Origin: Corynebacterium appendicis CIP 107643
GTDB taxonomy: Bacteria; Actinomycetota; Actinomycetes; Mycobacteriales; Mycobacteriaceae
Assembly: GCF_030408415.1 (NCBI RefSeq)
Contig: NZ_CP046976.1
Location: 620,001 to 684,000 of the forward strand
Length of the DNA stretch: 64,000 nucleotides
Direction of reading: 5' to 3'
Positions within the stretch are counted from its first letter, which is position 1. Every line of letters starts with the position of its first letter. The notes below the pieces were generated by a model that had not been told where the DNA came from, did no database searches, and saw nothing but the letters and a program-made list of their open reading frames with translations. Positions 42,583 to 52,232 of this stretch are shown piece by piece. The position numbers and the translations under genes were made by a program.

Positions 42583-44877
42583 ATGGGAACAGATTTGATT
42601 TTGGGGTTGAATCCGCAGCAGAAAGCGGCAGTCGAGCACACCGGTAGTCCGCTGCTGATTGTGGCGGGCGCAGGATCGGGCAAGACGGCTGTGCTGACGC
42701 GCAGGATCGCGTACCTGCTGCAGGAGCGCGGGGTGGCGCCGTGGGAGATTCTGGCGATCACGTTCACGAATAAGGCTGCGGCGGAGATGAAGGAGCGCGT
42801 CAGCCAGCTCATCGGCCCGCAGGCGGAGCGCATGTGGGTGGCCACGTTCCACTCGGTGTGCGTGCGCATTCTCCGACAGCAAGCGCAATTGGTGCAGGGG
42901 CTGAACACCAACTTCACCATCTACGACGGGGACGATTCGCGGCGGTTGTTGAGCATGATCGCGAAGGAAGCGAATCTGGACCTGAAAAAGTTCTCGCCCC
43001 GGGCGCTGGCGAACGCGATTTCGAATTTGAAGAACGAGCTGATCGGGCCGGAGCGCGCGCAGGTGAACGCGGAGAAGACGAAGAACCCGTTCGAGACGAC
43101 GGTGGCGAAGGTCTATGCCGAGTACCAGCGGCGGCTCCGGGAAGCCAATGCGGTGGATTTCGACGACCTGATCGGTGAGGTGGTCGGCTTGTTCCAGCGC
43201 CACCCGCAGGTGGTGGAGTATTATCGCCGCCGGTTCCGCCACGTGCTGGTGGACGAGTACCAGGACACGAACCATGCGCAGTACGAGTTGATCCATACGC
43301 TCGTCGGCAATGGCCCGGATGCGCCGGAGCTGGCGGTGGTGGGCGATTCGGACCAGTCCATTTACGCCTTCCGCGGCGCAACGATCCGGAATATCGAGGA
43401 ATTCGAGCGCGATTACCCGGATGCGACGACGATCATGCTGGAGCAGAACTACCGCTCCACGCAGAATATTCTCGCTGCTGCCAACGCCGTGATCGCGCAG
43501 AACGCCGGCCGCCGCCCGAAGAAGTTGTGGACCGACTTGGGTCAGGGCGAGAAGATCGTCGGCTACGTCGCCGACAACGAGCACGATGAGGCCCGCTTCG
43601 TGGCCAACGAGGTGGACGCACTCGCGGACCGGGGCACGAATTATTCGGACATTGCGGTCATGTACCGCACCAACAATTCTTCCCGCGCGCTGGAGGATAT
43701 TTTCATCCGCGCGGGCATCCCGTACAAAGTCGTCGGCGGCACACGCTTCTACGAGCGCAAGGAGATTCGTGACGTGGTCGCGTACCTGCGTGTGCTGGAG
43801 AACCCAGATGATTCAGTGAGCATGCGCCGCATCATCAACGTGCCCAAGCGCGGCATCGGCGACAAAGCCCAAGCAATGGTCACACTGTATGCGGACAACC
43901 ACCAGATCAGCTTCGGGCGCGCGCTTGTGGACGTCGCGGGAGGCGAAGGCGACGCCATCACTTCCCGCTCCCGGAATGCGATCTCCGGTTTCGTGGATAT
44001 CTTGAATGGTCTGCGCGAGGACATGGGAGAGCTGGTCAACGACGTGACCGGTATGCCGGACTTGGGCGGCCTAGTCGCGCGCATTCTCGATGTGACTGGC
44101 TACCGAGCGGAGCTTGAAGCCTCCAACGACCCGCAGGACGGGGCACGGTTGGACAACCTCAATGAGCTCGTCTCTGTGGCGCGGGAGTTCTCGTCTGACG
44201 CGGCGAACACCATGGCGTACGAGGAGTACGACCCGGAAAGCGGGGAGGCCCGTCCTGGTTCATTGCAGGCGTTTTTGGAGCGTGTATCCCTGGTGGCGGA
44301 TGCGGACCAGATCCCGGATGAAGGGCAAGGCGTTGTCACGTTGATGACACTTCACACGGCGAAGGGCCTGGAATTCCCGGTCGTGTTCGTCACCGGCTGG
44401 GAGGACGGGCAGTTCCCGCACCTGCGGACATTGGGCGACCCGGACGAGCTCGCGGAGGAACGCCGGTTGGCGTACGTGGGAATCACGCGTGCACGTGAGC
44501 GTCTTTACCTCACACGCGCGATGCTGCGTTCGTCGTGGGGCTCCCCGGTGACCAACCCCGCCAGTCGCTTCCTCGGAGAGGTCCCAGAGGACCTCCTCGA
44601 CTGGCGGCGGGAGGAACCGGAGCGCTCCTTCTCCTCCGATGCATGGGGCAGCCCCGTTCCCGCGCGGCGCACGCGGCGCCGGAGCGAGAGCAGCGTGAAG
44701 GTGAATAAGAACCTTCAGCTGGCCAAGGGGGACCGCGTCAACCACGCGAAGTACGGGCTCGGCACGGTCATGAGCGTCGACGGTGTCGGTCCGCGCGAGA
44801 CGGTCACGATCGACTTCGGCTCGAGCGGCACTGTGCGGCTCATGCTCATCGGCGGTGTGCCGATGGAGAAGATTTAG
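42583..44877 (+). CDS. pcrA: ATP-dependent DNA helicase PcrA/UvrD
   Basis: 764 residues. SF1A helicase: Walker A VAGAGSGKTAVLTRR, DEYQDTNHAQYELI, GDSDQSIYAFRGA, TLHTAKGLEFPVVFVTGWEDG and YVGITRARERLYL. The C-terminal Tudor-like tail KGDRVNHAKYGLGTVMSV binds RNA polymerase in PcrA. Acts in nucleotide excision repair and replication fork upkeep. Confidence 0.97.
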   Translation: MGTDLILGLNPQQKAAVEHTGSPLLIVAGAGSGKTAVLTRRIAYLLQERGVAPWEILAITFTNKAAAEMKERVSQLIGPQAERMWVATFHSVCVRILRQQAQLVQGLNTNFTIYDGDDSRRLLSMIAKEANLDLKKFSPRALANAISNLKNELIGPERAQVNAEKTKNPFETTVAKVYAEYQRRLREANAVDFDDLIGEVVGLFQRHPQVVEYYRRRFRHVLVDEYQDTNHAQYELIHTLVGNGPDAPELAVVGDSDQSIYAFRGATIRNIEEFERDYPDATTIMLEQNYRSTQNILAAANAVIAQNAGRRPKKLWTDLGQGEKIVGYVADNEHDEARFVANEVDALADRGTNYSDIAVMYRTNNSSRALEDIFIRAGIPYKVVGGTRFYERKEIRDVVAYLRVLENPDDSVSMRRIINVPKRGIGDKAQAMVTLYADNHQISFGRALVDVAGGEGDAITSRSRNAISGFVDILNGLREDMGELVNDVTGMPDLGGLVARILDVTGYRAELEASNDPQDGARLDNLNELVSVAREFSSDAANTMAYEEYDPESGEARPGSLQAFLERVSLVADADQIPDEGQGVVTLMTLHTAKGLEFPVVFVTGWEDGQFPHLRTLGDPDELAEERRLAYVGITRARERLYLTRAMLRSSWGSPVTNPASRFLGEVPEDLLDWRREEPERSFSSDAWGSPVPARRTRRRSESSVKVNKNLQLAKGDRVNHAKYGLGTVMSVDGVGPRETVTIDFGSSGTVRLMLIGGVPMEKI

Positions 44878-44880
44878 CGC

Positions 44881-45561
44881 CTAGACCGTGATGCCGCGCT
44901 CGGCGAACCACGGCACCGGGTCCACCTTGGTCTCGCCGTCCGGCATGATCTCGAAGTGGAGGTGCGAACCAGTGGAGTAGCCTTCGCTGCCCATCTCGGC
45001 GATCTGCTGGCCGGCGCTGACACGGTCGCCCACGTTCACATTGAACGAGCGAATGTGGCCGTAAACACTGATGGAGCCGTCGTCGTGGCGCACGCGCACC
45101 CACTTGCCGAAGCCGCGGGCCGGGCCCGCGTTGATGACGGTGCCGTCCATGACCGCAAGAATCGGAGTGCCAAGGTCGTTGGCGATGTCGATGCCCTGGT
45201 GGACGGTGCCCCAGCGCGGACCGAAGCCGGAGGTAAAACGTCCCTGCGTCGGCATGACGACCTTATTGCCGTTGGACGTGGTTCCGGTCTGCTGCGTGAC
45301 ATTCGGATCCGGGACGTCGGCGATGGCCTCCTCCTCGTTGTACTCGGGGAGTGCGCGCGGGTCGTAGACGATCTTGTAGCCGGCGGCAGAGAAGGTCGCG
45401 CCCTTGGTGAAGATGTCGTCGAGAGCCGCGCCGATGGACGGCAGGGCAGGGCCGACCCCGTCGACTTGCTGCCCGTTGACGGATACGGAGATGGCGTGGG
45501 CGGGGATCGCGGTCAAGGGAATGCTCAGCGCAACGGCGGCGACGAGGAGGCGTCGTTTCAT
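44881..45561 (-). CDS. Exported M23-family peptidase (LytM-type), copy 1
   Basis: About 226 residues from ATG 45561. Sec signal KRRLLVAAVALSIPLTAIPAHA, a linker region with YKIVYDPRALPEYNEEE, then the M23 domain: FGPRWGTVHQGIDIAND (zinc His and Asp), ARGFGKWVRVRHDDGS, GHIRSFNVNVGDRV and HLHFEIMPDG. Predicted to cut peptidoglycan crosslinks or to activate other hydrolases. Paralogue of the neighbour at 45846. Confidence 0.92.
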   Translation of the reverse strand: MKRRLLVAAVALSIPLTAIPAHAISVSVNGQQVDGVGPALPSIGAALDDIFTKGATFSAAGYKIVYDPRALPEYNEEEAIADVPDPNVTQQTGTTSNGNKVVMPTQGRFTSGFGPRWGTVHQGIDIANDLGTPILAVMDGTVINAGPARGFGKWVRVRHDDGSISVYGHIRSFNVNVGDRVSAGQQIAEMGSEGYSTGSHLHFEIMPDGETKVDPVPWFAERGITV

Positions 45562-45802
45562 GTCGTCTGTCGTCCTTCTTCGTTTCGGTGATTCAGTGCG
45601 GAACTCGAAAACGGGCACAGATATTCTCCCGAGTGTTTCCAACTTGGAACATGCTATCGGCAGAAACCATCCCGATCAACGGCGAAATTTGCCTGTGACG
45701 TGCAGAAAAAAGGAAATACGGCACGAAATCGCAGGTGACTGCAGTAAACTACTGTAACTTAAGTGATCTATGTGAATTTCGGTCCGGGGGTGAAAAGCGC
45801 AT
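45562..45802. other. Non-coding stretch between M23 genes
   Basis: Contains TTCCAA-C-TTGGAA (45637-45649) and CAGTAAACTACTG near 45740, both short palindromes, in an AT-richer region than its neighbours. It is the upstream region of the M23 gene ending at 44881. No gene is recognised. Confidence 0.4.
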
Positions 45803-45835
45803 AAAAAATTCCCCCCGGTGAAAACCGAGGGGAAT
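45803..45835 (-). terminator. Rho-independent terminator downstream of M23 copy 2
   Basis: On the minus strand ATTCCCCTCGGTTTTCACCG forms a hairpin with the following GGGGGGAATTTTTT, giving a GC stem and T6 tail directly after the stop at 45846. Confidence 0.85.
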
Positions 45836-45845
45836 CGAAAACCTC

Positions 45846-46571
45846 TTAGAGCTTGATGCCGCGGGCGGCCAGCCACGGTGCCGGGTCGATGGCGTCGCCG
45901 CCGTTCGGGTACACCTCGAAGTGGAGGTGGGAGCCGGTGGAGAAGCCGCGGGAGCCCATTCCGGCGATCTTCTGGCCGGCGCGGACCTTCTCGCCGACGG
46001 TGACGTCGACGGTCTCCATGTGGCCGTAGACGGTGATGGTGCCGTCCTCGTGGCGCAGGCGGACCCAGTTGCCGAAGCCGCTGGCCGGGCCAGCGTCGAT
46101 GACCTCTCCGTCAGTCACCGCGACGATAGGGGTGCCGATGGCGTTGGCGATGTCGACGCCCTTGTGGATGGTACCCCAGCGCGAGCCGAAGCCGGAAGTG
46201 AATGCGCCCTCTGCCGGCTTCACGGACAGCGGCGCGCGGGCAGCCTCGTCAGCGGCGGAACGGACCTTCGCGTACTCAACAGCCTTCCCCAGCTGCTCAG
46301 ACAGGTTGTCCACGGGCTTGTACTCGCTGATGGTGAGGATCTGCGGAGCTGCCTGGGCAGCTGCCTCGGAAGCGTCCTCGAGCGCTGCCTGGGCTGCGCT
46401 CGCGTGGTCTGCGTTCGCTGCGGATGCGGCGGAGATGCCGCCGGATGCAACTGCACCGGTGGCGACCGCGACTAGGGCGACGCGGCCCTTGTTCGGGCTC
46501 TGCTTGCGGTGCTTGCCTGCGGTGCGGCGTGCGCTCGAAGAGTTCAAGGTGTACCTCGTTGAGATCGTCAT
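45846..46571 (-). CDS. Exported M23-family peptidase (LytM-type), copy 2
   Basis: 241 residues. N-terminal basic stretch (RRTAGKHRKQSPNKGRVALV) before a hydrophobic core and ASAANADHA signal-peptidase-like site, then an Ala-rich helical region and the M23 domain: FGSRWGTIHKGVDIANAIG, GNWVRLRHEDGTITVYGHME, HLHFEVYPNGGDAIDPAPW. Very close to copy 1 across the catalytic domain (shared FG-RWGT-H-G-DIAN and G-STGSHLHFE). Cell-wall remodelling. Confidence 0.92.
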   Translation of the reverse strand: MTISTRYTLNSSSARRTAGKHRKQSPNKGRVALVAVATGAVASGGISAASAANADHASAAQAALEDASEAAAQAAPQILTISEYKPVDNLSEQLGKAVEYAKVRSAADEAARAPLSVKPAEGAFTSGFGSRWGTIHKGVDIANAIGTPIVAVTDGEVIDAGPASGFGNWVRLRHEDGTITVYGHMETVDVTVGEKVRAGQKIAGMGSRGFSTGSHLHFEVYPNGGDAIDPAPWLAARGIKL

Positions 46572-46574
46572 TGG

Positions 46575-46626
46575 GTAACGGTTCGTTCCGGAATCGTAAC
46601 CTCTTTGTTATCTACTGGGCTGTAAC
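46575..46626 (-). promoter_or_regulatory. Three GTAAC repeats upstream of M23 copy 2
   Basis: GTAAC occurs at 46575-46579, 46596-46600 and 46622-46626 in the promoter region shared with perM, spaced 21 and 26 bp. Actinobacterial MtrA sites often contain repeated GTnAC words and MtrA controls M23 peptidases, so this is a candidate site; the match is weak. Confidence 0.35.
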
Positions 46627-46775
46627 ACTAGCGAGTCTCGGTCCGGCTAGCAACCTAAGAGGCGAGATTTCTATATTCGTGTGCGTATCTTCATGCGTTA
46701 CATAGGGGCTGACGGAGGTCACACAATCGTGTCCCAGAGCCCAATTGCACTGTCCGCGTGCCAAGGTTAAAGGCG

Positions 46776-48335
46776 ATGAGCAAGAAATCTAGTCCGCCAA
46801 GTAGGTCGACGGCCACTGCGCCGTCGATAAGCCGTCGCCGCCTCCGCGCGGAGCGTAACGACGCCGCGAACCGCATGTCCGCAGCTGAGCAGGCCCCCAC
46901 GACGATGAAGGAACGCGTGCGGCATTACCTGCCGTACGTGGGCGTGCCGAATCTCGTGGTGGTGCTGGGCGTGATCGTCGTGTGCCTGGCCACGATCCTG
47001 CTGACCGGCGGACGCCTCGCCGCGCTGCCGTCGTCGATCGCTGAACTGTGGTTCGTGCTCCACGGCGTTCCCGTTAGTTTTCAGGGCGTCACGCTCGGCG
47101 CGGTGCCGCTGGCCCCAGCGATCGGGGTGGCGGCGCTCATTGCGTGGCGCGTGCGCACAGCAACCCGCGAACGCGTGAGCATTCTCGACCTCTACGCCAT
47201 TTTCGGTCTGGTCGTGCTCATTCCGTTCACGCTCGGCGCGGTCGCGTGGTTCATGGTGGACGACGCGGCATCGGTCTTCCCGCTCGCCCCGCCCGCAATC
47301 CATAAGGCGCTTTTCGTTCCTGTCTTCGTCCACCTCGCGGGCATGGCATGCGGCATGAGCGGGAAGCTGTGGAAAGCGTTGCTCACGCGTCTCGGGGCAC
47401 CGGATTCGCTTTACGACGCCGCCCGCGCCACCGTTCGCCTCTCCCTCCGCCTGCTTGCCGCTGCGGCAGTCGTGTACGTGATTCTGCTCGCGCTCGGCTA
47501 CGGGCGTATCACCGAGCTGCTTGGCGAGTTCCCTGTTCTGGGGGCTGGCGGCGGGTTCGCTCTCTTCGCGCTGAGCCTGCTGTATCTGCCGAATGCTGTG
47601 GTCTCCACCCTGGCTGTGCTTCTGGGCGCTCCTGTCGACATCGCGCAGGGCGGTGTCTCGCTTTTCGGTGCGGTGCTGGTGCCGCTGCCGCCGTTCCCGC
47701 TGTTCGCTGCTATTCCGGGTGATGTCCCGGTGTGGGCGCCGGTCCTGCTCGCCGTGCCCGCGGCGGTGATGATCCACTTCGTGCTCTCGCGCCGTCTGGA
47801 CGCGCTCGGCATCCTTTTCGCGTCCGTGCTGGCGGCCGCTTTCGCCGCCGCGGCAGGCCTCATGTCCGGCGGCGAGGTCGGTGCGTATGGCTGGGTCGGC
47901 CCGAATCAGTGGTTCTTCGCCCTCGCCGCTGCTTTGTGGACTGCTTTCATCTCGGGCGCTGCCTGGCTCGTCGCCCAATTCATGCGGAAGAGAGACGCGG
48001 AGGAGCTAGCAGAAGAGCCCGAGGAAGAACCAGAGCCTCAAGTCATAGACGCCGAAGCGAAAGAGCTGGAAGAGGACGCGACCGAAGAACCGGAAGCTGA
48101 AGAACCGGCCGAACGATCTGAGGAACTAGAGCCTCAGGTGATCGATGCAGAAGGGATAGACGAGGACGAGCCGGAAGAAACCGAAGAAAAGCCGGAAGAA
48201 ACCGAAGAAAAGCCGGAAGATGTATCTGACGGGGAAGCAGAGGACGACGAGGACGAGGGGGATATCGATAAGCCCGCTGCTTCTGAGGGCGGATCGACGG
48301 CGATCTCGGTCCTGCGCGACGAGAAGCTAGACTGA
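46776..48335 (+). CDS. PerM/DUF6350 family membrane protein
   Basis: About 519 residues from ATG 46776 (MSKKSSPPSRSTATAP; an earlier GTG at 46758 is possible). Nine to ten membrane segments from VVVLGVIVVCLATILL to AALWTAFISGAAWLVA, as in the mycobacterial division protein PerM. The C-terminal about 110 residues are strongly acidic and repetitive, with EPQVIDAE twice and EETEEKP tandemly repeated. Upstream of purN-purH, a conserved placement. Function in division or persistence is known only from relatives. Confidence 0.82.
   Translation: MSKKSSPPSRSTATAPSISRRRLRAERNDAANRMSAAEQAPTTMKERVRHYLPYVGVPNLVVVLGVIVVCLATILLTGGRLAALPSSIAELWFVLHGVPVSFQGVTLGAVPLAPAIGVAALIAWRVRTATRERVSILDLYAIFGLVVLIPFTLGAVAWFMVDDAASVFPLAPPAIHKALFVPVFVHLAGMACGMSGKLWKALLTRLGAPDSLYDAARATVRLSLRLLAAAAVVYVILLALGYGRITELLGEFPVLGAGGGFALFALSLLYLPNAVVSTLAVLLGAPVDIAQGGVSLFGAVLVPLPPFPLFAAIPGDVPVWAPVLLAVPAAVMIHFVLSRRLDALGILFASVLAAAFAAAAGLMSGGEVGAYGWVGPNQWFFALAAALWTAFISGAAWLVAQFMRKRDAEELAEEPEEEPEPQVIDAEAKELEEDATEEPEAEEPAERSEELEPQVIDAEGIDEDEPEETEEKPEETEEKPEDVSDGEAEDDEDEGDIDKPAASEGGSTAISVLRDEKLD
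48171..48212 (+). repeat. 21-bp tandem repeat in perM acidic tail
   Basis: Two perfect 21-bp copies (48171-48191, 48192-48212) encode the repeated PEETEEK, followed by a partial third copy (CCGGAAGA). Copy number probably varies between strains. Confidence 0.8.
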
Positions 48336-48341
48336 TCTTCC

Positions 48342-48923
48342 GTGGCAGAGACTTCTCAGACTTCTGTGGCGGTGCTCGTCTCCGGATCGGGGACATTGCT
48401 CCAGGCAATCTTGGACGATCAGAGCTCGTACCGCGTGGACCTCGTGGTCGCCGACGTGGAATGCTCGGCGTTGGACCGGGCGCGGAAGGCGGGCGTGCGC
48501 ACCGAGGTGGTGGCGCTTGACGGCGACCGCGACCAGTGGAACCGGCGGCTCGCTAATACGGTGGGGGACCCGGATATTGTGGTGTCCGCCGGCTTCATGA
48601 AGATCGTCGGGGAGGCGTTCCTCGAGCGTTTCGAAGGCCGCTTGATCAACACACATCCGGCGCTGCTGCCCGCATTCCCTGGAGCGCACGCGGTGCGGGA
48701 CGCTCTCGCGTACGGCGTGAAGGTCACGGGAACTACCGTCCACTACATCGACGCCGGGGTGGACACCGGCGAGATCATCGCTCAGCGTGCGGTCGACGTG
48801 CGCAACGGCGAAACTGAAGAAGAGTTGCACGAACGTATCAAGGAAGTCGAGCGCGCGCTCATCGTGGACACGTTGAACCGCGCCGAAACCTCAACAACCG
48901 GAAAGGTCGAATTCCCAGCATGA
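48342..48923 (+). CDS. purN: Phosphoribosylglycinamide formyltransferase
   Basis: 193 residues from a GTG at 48342. Third step of purine synthesis: formylates GAR. Motifs [47 protein letters not shown] and [11 protein letters not shown]. Overlaps purH by 4 bp. Confidence 0.96.
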   Translation: MAETSQTSVAVLVSGSGTLLQAILDDQSSYRVDLVVADVECSALDRARKAGVRTEVVALDGDRDQWNRRLANTVGDPDIVVSAGFMKIVGEAFLERFEGRLINTHPALLPAFPGAHAVRDALAYGVKVTGTTVHYIDAGVDTGEIIAQRAVDVRNGETEEELHERIKEVERALIVDTLNRAETSTTGKVEFPA

Positions 48924-50440
48924 GCAACCGCACTCCCATCAAACGCGCACTGATCAGCGTCTTCGATAAGACGGGCATCGAGGAACTCGCCGCAGCGCTC
49001 GCAGAGGCTGGTGTGGAGATCGTCTCCACCGGCTCCACCGCGCAGCGCATCAAAGATTCCGGTGTGGATGTCACCGAAGTCGCGGACGTGACCGGCTTCC
49101 CGGAGGTGCTCGAGGGCCGTGTGAAGACGCTGCACCCGCACGTGCACGCCGGCATCTTGGCGGACCTACGGAAAGAAGACCACGCGAAGCAGATCGCTGA
49201 CCTCGGAGTGAAGCCGTTCGAGCTCGTCGTGGTCAACCTCTACCCGTTCAGCGAGACAGTTGCTTCCGGCGCGAGCTTCGACGAGATCGTCGAGATGATC
49301 GATATCGGCGGCCCGTCCATGGTTCGTGCAGCGGCGAAGAACCACCCGTCGGTGGCCATCGTTGTCGACCCCGCCAAGTACGGGGACGTTGCGGATGTCG
49401 TCAGGGCCGGAGGCTTCGACGAGGACCAGCGCCGCCAGCTCGCGGCAGATGCTTTCGCTCACACGGCACAGTACGATGCGGCTGTTTCCTCCTGGTTCGA
49501 TGAGCAGCTCGGGACCTCTAAGCAGCTGCGTTACGGCGAGAACCCGCACCAGTCGGCACGCTTGCTTTCTGACGGCACGGGCCTGGCCGGCGCGACCCAG
49601 CACGGCGGCAAGGAAATGTCCTACAACAACTACCAGGACGCGGATGCCGCCTGGCGCGCCGCGTGGGACCACGAGCGTCCGTGCGTGGCCGTGATCAAGC
49701 ACGCTAATCCGTGCGGCATCGCCGTGTCCGACGAGTCGATCGCTGAGGCCCACAAGAAGGCCCACGCCTGCGACCCGGTCAGCGCCTACGGCGGCGTCAT
49801 CGCGGCAAACCGCGAGGTCACTTTCGAGATGGCGGAGCAGATCAAGCCGATCTTCACTGAGGTCATCATTGCACCGAGTTTTGCTGATGATGCTCTCGAA
49901 CTCCTGCAGACCAAGAAGAACCTGCGCATCCTCACCGCAGAGAAGCCGGAACGTGCCGGTGAAGAGTTCAAGCAGATCTCCGGCGGAACACTGGTCCAGG
50001 ACCGCGATATCTACCAGGCGGAGGGCGACAAGCCGGAGAATTGGACGCTCGCTGCCGGTGAGGCTGCGGATGAGGCAACGCTCAAGGATCTCGAGTTCGC
50101 GTGGAATGCAGTGCGCTGCGTGAAGTCCAACGCCATCCTCATCGCGCGCGACGGCGGCGCTGTCGGCGTGGGCATGGGCCAGGTCAACCGCGTCGACTCG
50201 GCGAAGCTCGCCGTCGACCGCGCCAACACCCTCGACGAGGGCCGCAACCGCACCAACGGCGCAGTCGCCGCTTCGGACGCTTTCTTCCCGTTCGCAGACG
50301 GCTTCCAGATTCTCGCGGATGCCGGTGTGAAGGCCGTTGTCCAGCCGGGCGGCTCCATTCGCGACGAGGAGGTCGTGGCCGCGGCGAACGAAGCCGGCGT
50401 CACCATGTACTTCACCGGGACGCGCCACTTCGCCCACTAG
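48920..50440 (+). CDS. purH: Bifunctional AICAR transformylase/IMP cyclohydrolase
   Basis: 506 residues. The last two steps to IMP: IMP cyclohydrolase N-terminal domain ([40 protein letters not shown]) and the transformylase domain with [23 protein letters not shown] and the end [20 protein letters not shown]. Intact. Follows purN. Confidence 0.97.
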   Translation: MSNRTPIKRALISVFDKTGIEELAAALAEAGVEIVSTGSTAQRIKDSGVDVTEVADVTGFPEVLEGRVKTLHPHVHAGILADLRKEDHAKQIADLGVKPFELVVVNLYPFSETVASGASFDEIVEMIDIGGPSMVRAAAKNHPSVAIVVDPAKYGDVADVVRAGGFDEDQRRQLAADAFAHTAQYDAAVSSWFDEQLGTSKQLRYGENPHQSARLLSDGTGLAGATQHGGKEMSYNNYQDADAAWRAAWDHERPCVAVIKHANPCGIAVSDESIAEAHKKAHACDPVSAYGGVIAANREVTFEMAEQIKPIFTEVIIAPSFADDALELLQTKKNLRILTAEKPERAGEEFKQISGGTLVQDRDIYQAEGDKPENWTLAAGEAADEATLKDLEFAWNAVRCVKSNAILIARDGGAVGVGMGQVNRVDSAKLAVDRANTLDEGRNRTNGAVAASDAFFPFADGFQILADAGVKAVVQPGGSIRDEEVVAAANEAGVTMYFTGTRHFAH

Positions 50441-50495
50441 CGGCTAAACTAGGCGGCTTTAAGGACCCTTCCACGCGGATCAAAGGAAAGCCAAC

Positions 50496-51038
50496 GTGAG
50501 CATGCCGACATGGGGCGGACCCGAACCCCAGTACCAGCAGAATGAGCAGCCCCAGCAACAGCAGGCGGCACCGAAGAGCTCGAACACTGCGTTGATCGTC
50601 GTCAGCACGATCGCAGTGCTGCTGGCCCTGGCCCTCGTCGGTTTCCTTGCGTTCTCTTTCCTCTCCGGTTCGCAGAATGAGCCAGAGGAGACCGCCGCAT
50701 TGTCGAGCATCTCTGCTGAGCCTGCTCCGGAGCAGGCTCCAGCATCGAAGTCGACGGTCACACAGACGGTCGACGCGCCGCCGCCGACGAAGGAGGAAAA
50801 GCCCAAGTGCGACTATTCCTCCTGGGACGTGACGGACTCGCAGGTGACTACCCCGGGCTTTGCCGAGAATGTCTTCAGCGACTTCAAGGCTGCCTGCCGT
50901 GAAGAGGGCGGCCCGAACGTGACGCTCGTGGATGTCTACAGTCCGCGCACCGAGAAGTACTACACGATGACTTGCCGCGACCGCGGCGACCAGGTCGTGT
51001 GCACCGGTGGACGCAACGCCGCGGTCTACATCTCGTGA
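50496..51038 (+). CDS. Single-pass envelope protein, unknown
   Basis: 180 residues from a GTG at 50496 (RBS AAAGGAAAG). A Pro/Gln-rich cytoplasmic N-terminus (QNEQPQQQQAAPKSSN), one membrane helix ALIVVSTIAVLLALALVGFLAF, an acidic Pro-rich linker, then an extracytoplasmic domain with four cysteines (KCDYSSW, ACREE, MTCRD, VVCTGG), probably two disulfides. Similar small proteins follow purH in other corynebacteria; role unknown. Overlaps the next gene (GTGA). Confidence 0.8.
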   Translation: MSMPTWGGPEPQYQQNEQPQQQQAAPKSSNTALIVVSTIAVLLALALVGFLAFSFLSGSQNEPEETAALSSISAEPAPEQAPASKSTVTQTVDAPPPTKEEKPKCDYSSWDVTDSQVTTPGFAENVFSDFKAACREEGGPNVTLVDVYSPRTEKYYTMTCRDRGDQVVCTGGRNAAVYIS

Positions 51039-51886
51039 GAAGGACGCTCGCCGGGGGCGCGCTAGGGGTGGCGCTGGGTCTGACAGCATGCACGATCGAC
51101 CAGCCCCTGGAAGAGCCAGCGACCGTGGAGGTCACCACCGTGACAGAGACCGCATCAACCGAGCAGACGACACCAGAAGCCCCTGAGAAACGAGAACCAT
51201 CCGGCTCCGACGTCACTGCCGAGCTCACATCCGCTGTCGACCAGGTCGTCGCCGCGCACGGGGGAACCGCGGCGGTGTCGGTGGGGGAGTCTTCTGCCGG
51301 CGACGCATCCGGTTTCGCGTCATGGTCCACGATGAAAGTCCCTGTCGCTATCGCCGCGCTGAGAGAGCACCCGGAGATGACCGTGGAAGCCACCAACGCC
51401 ATCGAGGTCTCTGACAACGGGGCAGCGGACATGCTGTGGAATACCACCTCTCCGGAAGCGGTGGAAGCGGTGCTCGCAGAAGGGGGCACCCCCGTCCCCG
51501 TAGAACGGAATATCACCCGCCCGGGCTTCTCCACCTTCGGCCAGACGCAGTGGTCGGTCGCGGACCAGGCACGGTTCGCGTCGAACCTGGCATGTGTGAA
51601 CGGATCCGCGCCGATCCTAGTGATGATGGGGAATGTGGCGCAGAACTACGGTCTCGGAACCATTCCGGGGGCGCGGTTCAAAGGGGGATGGGGCCCGTCG
51701 ATAAGCGGTGCGTACGAGGTCCGCCAACTGGGGCTCGTGCCGGACGCGAACGGCCGCATCATTCCTGTGGCCATTGCCGCAAGCGCGGCGGACGGCACCT
51801 ACGAATCCGCGCAAGTGATGCTCACGCAGCTCGTCGTCGAGCTCGGCCCGGCCCTTGATGCCGCGCCCGAAGCCGCCTGCAGATAA
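51035..51886 (+). CDS. Lipoprotein with class A beta-lactamase-like fold
   Basis: 283 residues from a GTG at 51035. Lipobox in LGLTACT, a Thr/Glu-rich linker of about 60 residues, then a serine-hydrolase core: SxxK in SWSTMKVPVAIAAL, SDN in EVSDNGAADML, and KGG in RFKGGWG, the three signature elements of class A beta-lactamases. The Glu166 equivalent is not evident. It may be a penicillin-recognising or D-Ala-peptide hydrolase rather than a resistance enzyme. Coupled to the upstream envelope protein. Confidence 0.82.
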   Translation: MRRTLAGGALGVALGLTACTIDQPLEEPATVEVTTVTETASTEQTTPEAPEKREPSGSDVTAELTSAVDQVVAAHGGTAAVSVGESSAGDASGFASWSTMKVPVAIAALREHPEMTVEATNAIEVSDNGAADMLWNTTSPEAVEAVLAEGGTPVPVERNITRPGFSTFGQTQWSVADQARFASNLACVNGSAPILVMMGNVAQNYGLGTIPGARFKGGWGPSISGAYEVRQLGLVPDANGRIIPVAIAASAADGTYESAQVMLTQLVVELGPALDAAPEAACR

Positions 51887-51927
51887 AAAATCTCCCCCGC
51901 CTCCAACAGGTGGAAGTGGGGGAGATT
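51885..51927. terminator. Bidirectional-type terminator between lipoprotein and rpsR
   Basis: AATCTCCCCC (51889-51898) pairs with GGGGGAGATT (51918-51927). An A-run at 51885-51890 gives T6 on the minus strand, so it is the terminator of the ribosomal operon, and it can also stop plus-strand transcripts. Confidence 0.85.
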
Positions 51928-51965
51928 CGTCGAAACTCTACGCTGTCATCGTCAACCCTGGCTAA

Positions 51966-52214
51966 TTAGCGGGTGGTGAACGGCAGGAGAGCCATCTCGC
52001 GCGCGTTCTTCACAGCGGTAGCGACCTGGCGCTGCTGCTGCGGCGTCAGGCCAGTGACGCGACGCGAACGGATCTTGTGGCGATCGGAGATGAACAGACG
52101 CAAGGTCTCAATGTCCTTGTAGTCCACAGCTTCGATGCCCTTGGCCTTGAGCGGGTTCTTCTTCGGGCGGCGGGACTGCTCCATCCGCACCTTGCGGTTG
52201 TTATTGCGCTTCAT
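51966..52214 (-). CDS. rpsR: 30S ribosomal protein S18 (Cys-free)
   Basis: 82 residues: [60 protein letters not shown]. Binds S6 and 16S rRNA on the platform. No cysteines, the zinc-independent type. Last gene of rpmB-rpmG-rpsN-rpsR. Confidence 0.97.
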   Translation of the reverse strand: MKRNNNRKVRMEQSRRPKKNPLKAKGIEAVDYKDIETLRLFISDRHKIRSRRVTGLTPQQQRQVATAVKNAREMALLPFTTR

Positions 52215-52232
52215 TTACATGCACTCCCTTGC

